Translations under genes and position numbers: made by a program | NCBI GenBank assembly: GCA_965153455.1 | Contig: OZ234501.1 | Coordinates: forward strand, 62,001-126,000 | DNA from: Sphagnum compactum | Lineage: Eukaryota; Bryophyta; Sphagnopsida; Sphagnales | Direction of reading: 5' to 3' | Length of the DNA stretch: 64,000 nt | Notes under the pieces: generated by a model | Database searches by the model: none | Seen by the model: the letters and a program-made list of their open reading frames with translations, nothing else | Told to the model about the DNA's origin: nothing | Shown: piece by piece, positions 11,497 through 22,340 of the stretch | Layout: each line of letters begins with the position of its first letter | How positions within the stretch are numbered: position 1 is the stretch's first letter

Positions 11497-13531
11497 TCTT
11501 TCTATCCACATCAACAAGGTCAAGGCGCTTGCGGATCAACTTGCTTGCTTGGAGGTGCCCGTGAGGGATGAGGATGTTGTGATGACCTTGCTTGAGAGCT
11601 TGCCACCCTCCTACGAGTACCTAATCACCGCCTTGGAGACCTTGCCCATGCAAAACCTCACCATGGAGTTTGTGATCGCACGATTGATGTATGAAGTGTC
11701 CAAGAGGAAGGAGAAGGAGCCGCAAGGTGACGATGCGACAATGGTGTCAATGCAAGGAAGAGGAGGGACCACATCTACACGCAAAGACACCAAGACATGC
11801 TACTATTGTGGCAAACCGGGCCACATTGCACGATTTTGCTTCAAGGCCAAGAACAACAACAACAAGGAGAAGGAGAATGCCAACAAAGCCAAGGAGGATG
11901 ATGACTATTCCTTTGCAACAAAGGATGGAGACCATTGCAAGGCCATATGCAAGTGGATCATGGACTCGGGAGCCACCAAGCATATGACCTCTCATAGAGC
12001 CACATTTGACACGTATGAGGTAATTCCAACACGCAACGTGCATATGGGTGACGATAGCATTGTTGAGGCAATTGGAATGGGGTCCATCCTTGTGGAAGTG
12101 ATGGTGAAAGGGCGAACCAAGAAGATTAGAATCAAGGACGTGCTCCATGTGCCAAAATTGCATGCCAATTTGCTTTCGGTGAGCAAAATCTTGTCAAGTG
12201 GGTGCAAAGTGCAATTCAACATGAATGAGTGCATTGTGAGGGCATTTGATGGAAAGGTGATTGCAACAGCGCTACGCGAAGGCAACTTGTATCAAGTGAC
12301 CTTCACCAAGGTGTGTGAGGTGCATGTGGCCAACGTGGCCCAAACTTCAACAATTGATAGTGCATTGGAGCTTTGGCATCGTCGCCTTGGTCATTTGAAC
12401 GTCAAAGGTGTGCATGCGCTCCAAAACATGTTGAGTGGTATGAACCTTGGAAACATGCCTTGCCCTACATCTTCATTTGTTTGTGAAGGGTGCATTGAGG
12501 GAAAACAACATCGCAGACCATTTCCAAGCGATGGAGGGATGCGTGCCACCAAGCCCTTGGAGATTGTGCATTCGGACGTATGTGGCCCCATGAGGACCAC
12601 ATCCTTGGGTGGTGCAAGGTACTTTGTGACGTACATTGACGACTTTTCAAGGAAGGTGTGGGTGTACTTGTTGAAGTCCAAAGGGGAGTGCTTGGAGAAG
12701 TTCAAGGAATTCAAGGCACTTGTGGAGACACAATCGGAGCACAAGATCAAGGTGTTTCGGTCGGACAATGGAGGGGAGTACATTTCCAAGGAATTCCAGC
12801 GCTTCTTGAAGGCACACAGCATTGAGAAACAAACCTCCACATCGTATAGGCCTCAACAAAATGGAGTGGCACAACGTGCAAACCACACCCTTGTGGAGAT
12901 GGCGAGGAACATGTTTCATGTTCAAAACCTCAAGAAGTCACTTTGGGCGGAAGCGGTGGTGAATGCGGCCTACACAAGGAATCGATGTCCATCAAGGGTG
13001 TTGCCGTCCATCACACCCGAGGAAGCGTGGAGTGGGAGAAAGCCTTGCATTTCACACATGCGTGTGTTTGGATGCATTGCGTATGCCATGGTGCCGGACG
13101 AGAAGAGGTGTAAGCTTGATGCAAAGGGCACAAAATGCTTGTTTCTTGGGTATTGTGAAGGCACCAAGGCATATAGGCTCATGTGTGTGCAATCCAAGAA
13201 GATCATCAAGTGTAGGGATGTTGAGTTCATGGAAGATAGCACTAGTGTCGGCAATGATTTGGAGATGCGTCTAAGTGGGAGAAATGAGACCCCTAATGTG
13301 GTGATTGTGGACACATCTTCCAAATCGCCCTATGTGGATGATGACGATGCTAAAGAGGATCCAAGGAATCAAGAGGCACCGCCAACCCTAGGGTGTTCAT
13401 CAACACCTTCAACACCATCTAAAGATGCAAGTGGTGAACAAAAGAGGCAGCCCACGGAGGAGCGTAGGTACCCCTTGAGGGACCGGCAACTGCTTGGAGA
13501 ATGGTGGAAGAACCACATCCTACCCCAATAA
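11497..13531 (+). pseudogene. Copia element B: gag C-terminus, zinc knuckle, protease, integrase
   Basis: One long open frame. It begins inside gag (HINKVKALADQLACLEVPV, LLESLPPSYEYLITAL), so the gag start is missing. The CCHC knuckle CYYCGKPGHIARFC lies at 11798-11839. The aspartic protease motif WIMDSGATKHMT at about 11954-11990 is canonical. The GAG-pre-integrase zinc finger follows (ELWHRRLGHLN, CEGCIEGK, about 12365-12510). The integrase core shows HSDVCGPM, YIDDFSRKVWVYLL, FRSDNGGEY and YRPQQNGVAQR, with the expected acidic residues. The frame ends with a TAA at 13529-13531 in the acidic, Pro/Ser-rich linker. The same frame resumes at 13535, so this is a point nonsense mutation rather than a natural terminator. 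Protease and integrase look chemically intact. Confidence 0.9.
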
Positions 13532-13534
13532 GAT

Positions 13535-15233
13535 GTGGAACGTGCTAATGTTGCTTGTCTTAATGATCCATTGAATTTGTGTGATGCAATGCGTTCGGAG
13601 GATGCAAGCAAGTGGGAGGCGGCCATGCAAGAGGAGTATGGCTCACTCATGGCCAATGGCACGTGGGAGTTGGTGCCTCTTCTAAAGGATCGCAAGAGTG
13701 TGGGATGCAAGTGGGTGTTTCGCACAAAAAGGGATGCATCGGGCCATATCGTGAGACACAAAGCAAGGTTGGTGGCCAAGGGGTATTCTCAAGTTGAGGG
13801 TGTGGATTTCATTTGCCCTGGTGGCCAAGTTCACCACCAGTAGATGCATGCTTGCAATTGGAGCCGCCATGGACTTGGAGATCCACCAAATGGACGTGAA
13901 GACCACATTCTTGAATGGGGAATTGGAGGAGGACATCTACATGGACCAACCGTAAGGATTCGTGCAAGATGGCAAGGAGCACCTCGTGTGTAAGTTGAAG
14001 AAGTCCTTGTACGGGCTCAAGCAATCACCGAGAGCATGGTACCAACGCATTGACATGTTCTTCACCCACGAAGGCTTTTCTAGGAGCCAAGCGGACCATT
14101 CGTTGTATGTCAAGCAAATGGGTGAGTATTTGTTGATAGTGATCATCTATGTGGATGATTTGATCATCTTAGCAAGCAATGTGAGCATTTTGAAGTGGTT
14201 GAAGTCAAGGCTTGAAGATGAATTTGAGATGAGTGATCTTGGAGAGTTGCACTATTGCCTTGGCGTGGAGTTTGAGAGAGATCGTGCGAACCGCACCATA
14301 ATCATGAGCCAAAGTAAGTACATTGAGGAGGTACTCAAGCGCTTCAACATGGAGGAGTGCAAGCCCATTGGAACTCCGCTTGATGTGAATTCCAAGCTCT
14401 TGAAGCTCACGGAGGAGGAGTTTCAAGGCATTGAAGAGGAGATGCAAAGCATTCCATACAAGGCGGCGGTGGGATCATTGATGTATGCCATGGTGGGCAC
14501 ACGGCCGGATCTTGCATTCCCGGTGAGCATGGTGAGTCAATTCATGTCAAGGGCTGGTCCTTTTAATTGGATGGCCGTGAAACGCATCATGCGGTACTTG
14601 AAGGGCACTTTGGACTTGAAATTGTGCCTTGGAAGCAAGGACGTTAGTTTGAGGGGATATTGTGATGCCGATTGGGGTGGAGATGCAAATGAGCGGCGTT
14701 CCACCACGGGGTATGTATTCTTTGTTGGAGTGGGAGCGGTCTCATGGAATTGCAAAAGACAACCTACAATTGCCTTGTCTACCACGGAGGCCGAATACAT
14801 GGCCACTAGTCAATGCACCAAGGAGGCCATATGGTTGAGGAAGTTGATGACGGATGTGGGGCTTGTGCAAAATGGAGCAACAAACATCATGTGTGACAAT
14901 CAAGGATGCATTACACTTGCAAAGAACCCTACCCACCACTCTCGCACAAAGCACATTGACATACAACACCACTTCATTCGAGAGAAGTTGGAGAGTGGAG
15001 AAATAGGCCTCAAGTATTGCCCAACTCAAGATATGGTGGCGGATGTGTTTACAAAGGCATTGGCAAAGGAGCGGCATCAAAACCTTACAAGAAGCATGGG
15101 ATTGAGAGTCTTAGATTACTTGCAAAGTGGGAGTGTTGAAGATTATGATGTAGATGTTAAAAACATAGATAATGGTATGGTAAATAGTAGAAACAATGTG
15201 GTAGATAAGTGTTGCAAACAATCAAAGACATAG
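13535..15233 (+). pseudogene. Copia element B: reverse transcriptase and RNase H, lightly damaged
   Basis: RT begins in the frame of the integrase (WEAAMQEEYGSL, WVFRTKRDASGHI, ARLVAKGYSQVEGVDF). Near 13810-13820 a small deletion removes the usual ETFAPVAK context and shifts the frame. The next frame carries VAKFTT, IHQMDVKTTFLNGELEEDIY and a TAA at 13953-13955. It then stays open from 13962 to 15233 with LKKSLYGLKQSPRAWY, the catalytic IIYVDDLIIL near 14150, and GTRPDLAF. RNase H follows with YCDADWGGD, LSTTEAEYMA, MCDNQG and HSRTKHIDIQHHFIREK. The C-terminus runs past TKALAKERH into the start of the LTR at 15134. The polymerase and RNase H active sites are present, but the upstream lesions prevent a full-length protein. 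Confidence 0.9.
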
Positions 15234-15250
15234 GTAGATTTGAGAGGGCT

Positions 15251-15406
15251 TGGTGACGGCTAGGGTTAGGGTTTGGTGACGGCTAGGGTTAGGGATTGGC
15301 GGCGGCTAGGATTAGGGCTTGATGACGGGTAGGGTTAGGGTTTGGTGGCGGCTAGGGTTAGGCGGCGGCTAGGTTAGGGTGAAGTGGCGGCTACTTTAGG
15401 GTTAGT
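15251..15406 (+). repeat. 23-bp telomere-like minisatellite inside the LTR
   Basis: About six to seven imperfect copies of TGGTGACGGCTAGGGTTAGGG plus two bases, starting near 15251, 15274, 15297, 15320 and 15343, then shorter units. Each copy carries the telomere-like core CTAGGGTTAGGG. The array ends just upstream of the TATA box near 15411, so it lies in the promoter (U3) part of the LTR. Confidence 0.85.
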
Positions 15407-15407
15407 A

Positions 15408-15420
15408 GATAGTATATAAG
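15408..15420 (+). promoter_or_regulatory. TATA box of the copia B LTR
   Basis: TAGTATATAAGGG follows the minisatellite and is the only strong TATA match in the LTR. Transcription would begin about 30 bases downstream. Confidence 0.55.
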
Positions 15421-15500
15421 GGTTTGGTTTTGAGGAGTCTTTCATTATCTCTTTTATGGTTTTTGAGTGCACATAGAAGCTTCAAGCCTTGTTTGATATT

Positions 15501-16489
15501 ACAAGCCATAGTTATATGATTGTATCATTTGAAGCATATAACCTTTGTAATTTCCAATAAACTCGAAATGTTCTTTTTGACAGGAACCTCCACTTGACGC
15601 AATTTCTCCCTACTCTCCTTCACGCTCAAATGGGGGTGATTAAAACTCCACACATCCTCAAAGTCAAAAATTTCAAGTGTTGTCACTTTAGAACTACTAT
15701 CTTCCTCACTTTTGGTTTCTTCCTCCTTAGTCTTTCTTACTTTCTGGTCTGGTGGCTTATACAAAGTTCTCCGCTTATCTAAGGCTATAGATCAAGAAGC
15801 AAGTCATTTTTACACATATTCTTCTGCAAATTTTTCTCCACTAAACTTCCCAATGTATGGCTTGAACTAAAACTCTTCTAACACTCCTTGTTTTGCAGCT
15901 ATTGTTTTGCTACAAATTTCTCTCTCGTGCACTTATCTTGCTTTTGCATTCCACTCAGAAACCTACTCATTATCTTTCTCTAAGTAGTCCTTTTACATGT
16001 GGTATTTGTGTTTGATGGCTTTCAATTTGAGTAACTCCTAAGGACATAATAGTTGTTCTAGTGACCATAGAAGATGCGACTCATTCATGGGCATGCATCG
16101 TTTCCTTCACATGAGTTAGTCTAGGATGTAGACCATTTTTTCTATTTTTATAGCTCCTTTCTTTACTTATATAAGTTCTTTAGTATAACAACACCATTGT
16201 CTTTTTCCCTCCTTCATAATTGAGTTTTCTTGATCTTTCATTTGTAGACATTCTTGGTATGCCACTTCTTGAATCTTCTTCTTCAATCCATTTAATGTCA
16301 TTCTCAGTAAATGTTCCTCTCGGTTTTGGGTTAGTCCAAGGTAAATTCATTGGTTTGGTATACAAATTAGGTGGAAAATTGGGTATGCTTTTCTTCTTTT
16401 GCCTATTTTTAATTTTTCCACTAGGTCTTGTATCAACTATAACGGTCGCTATTATTACATCGGTTGGTGAATTGTTATGATGGTAGGTT
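15501..16489 (-). other. Possible 3' part of gypsy element A, not resolved
   Basis: Minus-strand frames at 15764-15525 (with EIFDFEDVWSFNHPHL) and 16365-16180 (with NLPWTNPKPRGTFTEND) lie downstream of the gypsy integrase on the same strand. They could be the post-integrase region of that element or unrelated old repeats. I recognise no domain in them and found no polypurine tract or LTR edge. Confidence 0.35.
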
Positions 16490-17560
16490 TTTTATTTGTT
16501 AATATTTACTCTCTCTACCTGCTCACCGCTTATGGTTGACAACTCCATAGTGTTGTTATCAAACACTTTTTGTATTTTAAAAAGACCCTTCCAAGGTAAT
16601 GTAAATTTATTTCCCTTAATTCTTGCGGCTTTAGGCATCCAAAGTACTAATTTTCCTTCCTTAAAACTTTTCATCTTCCCTTTTTCATCCCTTTGTTCTT
16701 TGCACAATAATTGAATATGGTTAATATTTTCTCCGACTTACCAACGAGTTTCATCCAATTTAAATAATTTTTCCATCTTACCATGATAACTTTGTCTAGT
16801 TCTTCATGTGGTAAGTCACAAATTCTTTTAGTTGGTACTACAAATTATGTTGACATAATTGGTTGAATGTTGTAAACCAACTCAAAGGGTGTATATTGAA
16901 TTGTCACTTTATAATCGTTTATATATGCCCATAGACTAGTGATTAACATTACATCCTAATTAGTCCCGTTTGCATTTAGCAGTTTAGTTAATATTGTACC
17001 CAATGTTTTGATAGTCAACCTGGCTTGCCCGCTCCTTTATGGACAGTAAGTTGTCGACTTATGATGTGAAATCACAAATTCTTCCACAAGTGTTTCAATA
17101 GTTTTATTAATGAAATGACTACCTGGTCACTTACAAGATGGGTCGAGCAACCAAAGCAAGTAATAATTTGCTCATAGATAACTTTAGTGATGTTTTTAGC
17201 CATATTGTCCTAAAATGATTATGTTTCTACCCATTTAGTAGTCTAGTAAACTACTATTATGATATATTGATTTCCAATATATCTTACTGTTGGTTTGATT
17301 AGTCCCATAAAATCAAGACCCCATTTCATGAAGAGTTCAAAGGCCATAACCAATTTGAGTGGTTCTTTACCACTTTGCCATATAGGCTGTAAACGTTGGC
17401 AAATGTCATAATTTTGACATAATTCAACAGCATTTTTATGCATAGTGGGGCCACCAATAGCCTAAAGATAACAATAATATTTATGCCAAAATGCCCACCA
17501 GCTGGCCTTTCATGCCTATTTTAGAAATAAACATTGTCATAGGACACCATTCGGTCCTAA
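16490..17560 (-). pseudogene. Gypsy element A: integrase, multiple breaks
   Basis: Read leftwards in several frames. It starts with the end of the zinc-binding region (NAVELCQNYDICQRLQP, about 17430-17380). The core follows with MKWGLDFMGLIKPTVRYIGN, where the family has W-G-x-D-F-x-G-P. Near 17140 the second acidic residue follows in SDQGSHFINKTIETL. The C-terminal region near 16700-16495 has KEGKLVLWMPKAARIKGNKF, FKIQKVFDNNTMEL and GEQVERVNINK, typical of the Ty3/gypsy integrase tail. Stops and frameshifts occur throughout. This part was once continuous with the RNase H at 17690-18855 before a solo LTR split it. Confidence 0.85.
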
Positions 17561-17689
17561 CTTATATAGTTGTCCATCATATAATGTGTAGGGCCTAACC
17601 CTTATGACTATTTGATTTTTTTCTTATTTAGGTACATCATTGTCAAATATCCTTTCTTCAAATATTCTATGATTGGGTCATATCAATCC

Positions 17690-18855
17690 ACTCCCACATT
17701 GAATCAATGAGCGTTAGGTAACTAATATTTTATTCCTATTATTGATTCCCCATGATTGATTCTAGACATGTGATCTGGTAAGAAATGAACTCGACCTAGT
17801 TTGTCGCAACCCTAGCCTTGGGTTCGTGACCAAGGCAAGGGCTTGCAAAGGTGAGGGCCAAGAGTGAAGCCTGAGAATCACACTTCATGTTCCCGGGAGT
17901 GTAGGAGAGTGCAAAGGAATGAACCCCCACATTGCCAAGTGAGCTCCCACTTTGGGAGTTGGAGTCTCGATGGACTCTCGAATTTTCAGAGAGCGATTTC
18001 AGGGGTCAACTCATTGGATTGAAAAGTTATTTATACCATTGGAAAGCTCTTCAAAAGTAGATTTCTAAAGTGGGATCGTATGACCCATTTGGGTACTTAA
18101 AACACAAGTTATGGCCAAAAGAAAGGCCGGGAGTCAAATTTCCAATTTGGCTCTCGACCACTAAAAGTTGGGAATCACCTTGATTTACTTACATGAAGGT
18201 GGCATGCCACATATCGTTGGAAAGCTCTCAACAAGAGCTACAACTTTGCTTCAGACCTCACCTTAGTCGGAGGTTTGCACAAAAGTTATGGGCCTCCAAA
18301 GTTGCGGGAGTCCCAATTTAGGGAATACTCCTCGGGACAAAATGACATTTGGGTGCTGGCCCCATGGCTAGGCACAAAGAATACTATAAGGGGTGGTGGC
18401 TTCCCCCAAGTCCGAGTCGTGGTGAGTCTTGTGAGTGGTTCGTTCGTGCACCAAAAATGTTCTAACTATGTAGTAACCAACTTGTTGTTTGGTTTGTGCA
18501 GGTCCATGTGAATAATTGACTCGCTTGTCACTCATCCTAGTCCCCATCCCGGAGCTTCAGCATGCCCCTCTACCCCCGAAGTGCTATGAGCCAGGGAGTG
18601 TACCCCAATTCTTTATCCTTCTGTTAATTTCACATTTGGACTCGCAGTTGAGTCTATCGTGGAGTGTGGGGGTGCGCCATAGTTTGTAAACAACAAATTT
18701 TTATAACAATAAAAGCCATCTAGCAATTTCACCTATTATTATCGATTTGTTTACCATATACAATAACGCCCGATGATCTACGAATAGTGTCTGAATTTTT
18801 TCACAACATATATCATTGCTAAAGCTTCCTTTTTAGTTGTTGCATAATTAGGCTC
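17690..18855 (-). pseudogene. Gypsy element A: RNase H, split by a solo LTR
   Basis: The upstream half (18855-18685) reads EPNYATTKKEALAMIYVVKKFRHY and, one frame over, DHRALLYMVNKSIIIGEIARW. These match the RNase H and connection motifs of Ty3/gypsy pol. The downstream half (17801-17740) reads GRVHFLPDHMSRINHGE, the usual continuation. Between them is the solo LTR at 17802-18679 and its TAGTT duplication. The RT domain that should precede the RNase H is absent: at 18856 the sequence jumps to a plus-strand chromovirus. Confidence 0.82.
17802..18679 (+). mobile_element. Solo LTR, gypsy LTR family 1 (878 bp)
   Basis: It opens TGTCGCAACCCTAGCC and closes GGGGGTGCGCCA. The perfect duplication TAGTT flanks it at 17797-17801 and 18680-18684. 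No internal gag-pol sequence belongs to it, so it is a solo LTR left by recombination between two LTRs. Related copies lie at 20605, 29408 (minus), 33478 and 56918. All share an internal ACTATAAGGGG TATA-like box (here near 18388), followed by GTGGTGGCTTCCCCC. Confidence 0.93.
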
Positions 18856-20604
18856 AAGAGACGGGGATGTTGTTCTTCTCCCACATTTTCAAGCATCATG
18901 GCCTTCCAAAGGACATAGTGTCGGATCGGGATCCAAAGTTCACGAGAAGTTTTGGAGGGCCTTGTGGAAGCGAATGGGGTCGGAACTCAAGATGAGCACT
19001 TCATTCCGCCCCCAAACCGATGGACAAACCGAGAGGGTGAACTTGGTGATCCAACAATTCCTAAGGAATTATGTGGTGGCGGATCAACAAGATTGGGTGG
19101 GTCATTTGGAGTTAGCCGATTTTTGTTACAACAACTCGGTACACTCCGCGACGGGATCCACCCCATTCCAAATGGTGACGAGCAAGTCACCAATTGTGCC
19201 CATGACTTGGGCCGCACAAGGACAACCTTCGATTGATGCAAGTGAGGAAGTGCTAATGGTCACACAACTTGATGAAGAAAGAAAGCGCTTGTGGGAGTTG
19301 GCAAAAGCCAACTTGGAAAAGGCGCACAAAAGGTACAAGAATTTTGCGGACAAGTCCCAACGAGAGGTGAAGTTTCAAGAAGGAGACGAGGTGTGGTTGA
19401 ACATCAAGAACTTCCGGTTGCCCGAAGGGTTAAGTCATAAGTTTATGGGCCCATATGCGGGTCCATTCAAAGTGTTGGAAAAGAAACTTTCCGACACTTA
19501 TAAGTTAGAATTACCGGAAAATCTTAGAGTTCATCCCACATTTCATGTTTCCCTTTTGAAGCCGGTCTCCCGCGACGCCTCAAGGCCTAATAGAGAGCAA
19601 AATTCAAGGCCTCCACCGGACTTGGTTCATAATGAACCAGAGTTTGAGGTTGAGGTCGTGCTCAAATCAAGGCAACTTAGAGGGCAAGAGCGGGAATATT
19701 TAGTTAAGTGGAAAGGTTACCATGCAATAGAGGATTCTTGGGTGAATGAATTCGACATGGAACATGCCCAAGAAGCCATAGAAGAATTCCACACTAGACC
19801 GGCGAAGAAAAGACGTAGAGCGTGATGAGGACATCACCTTTCTTTTAGAGGGGGAGAGTTTCATAAAATGTACCACATCAAGTTGCAAGTGAAATAAAAA
19901 GGGCTTTAAAACTTCCAAAAGATTATATCATGAAAAATTTGTTAAGGCAAATAGGGTTGTGGCATGGACAAATGGAACTTTCTTGCGTAAGCTCAAATCA
20001 AAATCGGACTCCTACTTTGGGGTTGAGGAAACTTGGCCCCAAAGGAAGAGGCAAGCAAGGTGAGCTTGCGGGCACATGCACATGCCTTAAGTGCATCCCG
20101 AAGGATTGGTTGGTAGTGTGGCCAACGCAGGAAGTCATGACCCCGCTCACATACTCTAAGTGTAGCTTGGGACTTGGGTTTGGCAAACCTAGGTGTTCTT
20201 TCTCGTACCTTGATAAGCAAATCTTTTAGTTAAGACTTGGTTGTTGTGACCAAGGCGCGAGATAGGGAAAGGAGTCATGTCAAGTAGCTTAGGTCAAGAG
20301 TAGACTTGACTTAAATCCTCATGAGGGGAAGGATGGAAAAAAGTTCCTCCCAAATGAGGGCTTCGTCAATTAGGCTAGTTTAGTCTTTTGACGAAGCAAA
20401 GAAAGAGGGTTTCCTATAAGACCCTCTTGGACTTGTCAAGAAAGTGTTGGAAACTTGGGGACGCCTAAGTTAGCTTGAGACAAGGTCCAAGTTACAAAGA
20501 GTCGGCAAATGGCCAAGGATCCAAAAGAAAGCAATTGCAATTGTATGAAGGAAAATTCTAAGTGTCAATGAGGACATTGACCTCTTTCTTCTAGTGGGGG
20601 AGAG
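18856..20604 (+). pseudogene. Chromovirus fragment: integrase with chromodomain
   Basis: The fragment begins abruptly in the integrase core (FFSHIFKHHGLPKDIVSDRD, about 18873-18932). A one-base deletion near 18950 shifts the frame. The main frame then runs 18962-19825: FRPQTDGQTERVN, the C-terminal region (FADKSQREVKFQEGDEVWL, FMGPYAGPFKVLEK, HPTFHVSLLKPV) and a chromodomain (EFEVEVVLKSRQLRGQERE, YLVKWKGYHAIEDSWV). The aromatic residues expected of a chromodomain cage are visible (Y, W, W). The protein ends with the basic KKRRRA. The chromodomain marks the Ty3/gypsy chromovirus group and is thought to steer integration to marked chromatin. Protease, RT and RNase H are missing. From 19826 to 20604 there is non-coding DNA up to the polypurine tract. 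Confidence 0.9.
20593..20604 (+). other. Polypurine tract of the chromovirus fragment
   Basis: AGTGGGGGAGAG lies directly before the LTR opening TGTCGCAACCCC. A near-identical purine run, AGGGGGAGAG, also occurs right after the integrase stop (about 19848). This second one is not followed by an LTR and may be a duplicated tract. Confidence 0.75.
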
Positions 20605-21411
20605 TGTCGCAACCCCACTTTGGCCAAGTGTGGGGGTGAATCCCAACACTTGGAAAAGTTGGAGGTTTGGAGTCCTCCGGGACTCCCGAATGTTCAGAGC
20701 GCGACAGCAAGGCCCAAAACTCCTTGCCTTTAGATGTTCTTAATGTCATTGGAAAGGTCTTGAAACTTAGATATCGAAAATGGCCTCGCATTGGCCATTC
20801 GGACATCTGCAGCCCAAGTTATGGGCAAAAGAAGGGCCGGGAGTCAAACTGGCAATTTGACTCCCGACCACTAAAAGTCAAGAATCGACCCTTTCCCGAC
20901 GTTGCGTTGGGGAGTGCAACATGGCGTTGGAAAGATTTTGACAAGGGCTACAACTTTGGTTTAGACCTCGTTGTAATCGGATTCTGGAGTCGGGAGTTAT
21001 GACCGTTCAAAGTTCCAAGAGTCCCACCGGGACAGTTTCGGGAGTCCCAAGAAAATGTGCCATTTGGATGTAGGCTCCGTGGTGAGCTGCAGAGAATACT
21101 ATAAGGGGGAAGGTGGTGGCTTCCCCCGAGTCCGGGCCGTGGTGAGTCAAGTAGTCCAAAGTGCCCGTGGCTTGTCCCAACACCCAAGGGTGTTCCCGAA
21201 TGTGAACTAACCCATTTGTGGTTGGTTTTGAATGCAGATTCGTGCTTGATCTACTAGTCCATCTTCCTAGTTTAATCCCCGGGCTTCCAACTCGACCCTC
21301 TACCCCTTTCTAGAGTTGGAAGTCGGGAGCGTGCCCTTCGGTCCCAACTTTCCGCAACTTCACATTGGTGAACCCTCGAGTGGGTTCACCCCGGGACCAA
21401 GGAGCGCGTCA
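20605..21411 (+). repeat. 3' LTR of the chromovirus fragment, gypsy LTR family 1 (807 bp)
   Basis: It opens TGTCGCAACCCC after a polypurine tract and closes GGAGCGCGTCA. It shares several landmarks with the solo LTRs: GACTCCCGACCACTAAAAGTC, TTTGACAAGGGCTACAACTTTG, and ATACTATAAGGGGGAAGGTGG (TATA near 21097). Because it is still joined to integrase-chromodomain sequence, it assigns the whole LTR family to a chromovirus. It is the most diverged and shortest of the five copies. Confidence 0.88.
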
Positions 21412-22340
21412 CACATGGTCACACACACATCAACAACCAATTGGTCCCATTTAACCATGGCAACATTAATTCCAACCTTCGGTTTAGAGTTCTTCTCTTC
21501 GTCTTCCATTACTTTCTTCCACACATGACAATCAACTTTTACATGTCCTTCTTTCCAACATAAAAAACACATTCCATTTTCTCAAAATATATGATTTTGA
21601 TTATAACCACGATGGTTATACCAGTTATTCTTATTATTCTGACCATTGCCTTGCCAATTTTAACCATTCAGTCTTGAATTATATTGTTGATTTCCAAATT
21701 GATTATTTGGTGTGTTATACTCCTATAGTTGTTTTTGCTCTTGCACAAATAGTGCTTCTGCTTGTACCACATGCACTAGAGTAATTTCCCTCGAAGGACA
21801 TCTTTCAAACATGGTTTTGTTGGGACATTGATTAGTATTATGATCATTTTGTTTGCATATTTGGCAAAATTTGTTCAATAATTGACATTCTTTTGTAAAG
21901 TGTCCTTCATTATAACAATTTTGACAATACACACCTCTTCTATAGTTTTAGAGTGATCTTTTGTTCCTTTCTTCTTTGGTCTTCGTTTTTTTCTTCATTA
22001 GAATCTTTTGATTCTTCATTGTCACAGTCTTAACGATATCTTGCTATAATATTTTTTTTATTGACATCTCTTCTTCTATCATAATTATTGACTCTACTAC
22101 TTTTGCCAAAGTTCTTCGTGACATACTTATAACAACCATTTAAACTTTGGTTTTCAATCCTTTTCTAAAGGCTTTCCTTAAATAAATATCATGTGGTCAC
22201 TGTGGAATAATCGCACAAAGTCGTAAAAATCTATCATAGTAATCTTCTACACATTCATATTTCTTATGTTTTACATATCTTAAAGTTGTTGTTGCCTTCA
22301 ATGCGAATTTCACTAAATCAATTGATGAAAGCACGTTTTA
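21412..22340 (-). pseudogene. Gypsy element A: gag capsid end and three zinc knuckles
   Basis: Read leftwards, the capsid C-terminal region appears near 22330-22140 (LCAIIPQ, PHDIYLRKAFRKGLKTK). Knuckles follow at about 21925-21820: CQNCYNEGHFTKEC, then CQICKQNDHNTNQC. A third, CFLCWKEGHVKVDC, lies near 21568-21527. All three fit C-x2-C-x4-H-x4-C. An Asn/Tyr-rich linker lies between the second and third knuckles (21600-21720). After KPKVGINVAMVKWD the sequence should enter protease and RT, but it is cut at 21411 by the chromovirus LTR. Several stops are present. Three knuckles is unusual; most plant gypsy gag proteins have one. Confidence 0.8.

Larger units (their letters stand above)
11490..15500 (+). 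mobile_element. Copia element B, 5'-truncated
   Basis: A plus-strand Ty1/copia element retaining the C-terminal part of gag, the whole pol and a 3' LTR. No matching LTR, primer site or gag N-terminus lies upstream: recognisable gag begins abruptly near 11497, after unrelated AT-rich DNA. The element is distinctly more GC-rich than its flanks. Damage is modest: one stop between integrase and RT, one small frameshift and one further stop in RT. It is probably a younger insertion than element A, truncated by deletion or incomplete integration. The right end of the LTR is not fixed because there is no partner to align. Confidence 0.85.
15134..15500 (+). repeat. 3' LTR of copia element B (right end uncertain)
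   Basis: The sequence AAAGTGGGAG, a short polypurine tract, precedes TGTTGAAGATTATG, a normal LTR opening. Inside are the 23-bp minisatellite and then TAGTATATAAGGG near 15408, a good TATA box for the element's own transcript. The right end is not defined. Candidates are near 15500 or further right, since no second LTR is available for alignment. Confidence 0.65.

Noticed and set aside
18275-18511. Open frames inside the solo LTR and, similarly, in the LTRs at 20605 and 56918.
   Set aside because: The frames are not conserved among the five LTR copies, unlike the gene in the 2.65 kb unit.
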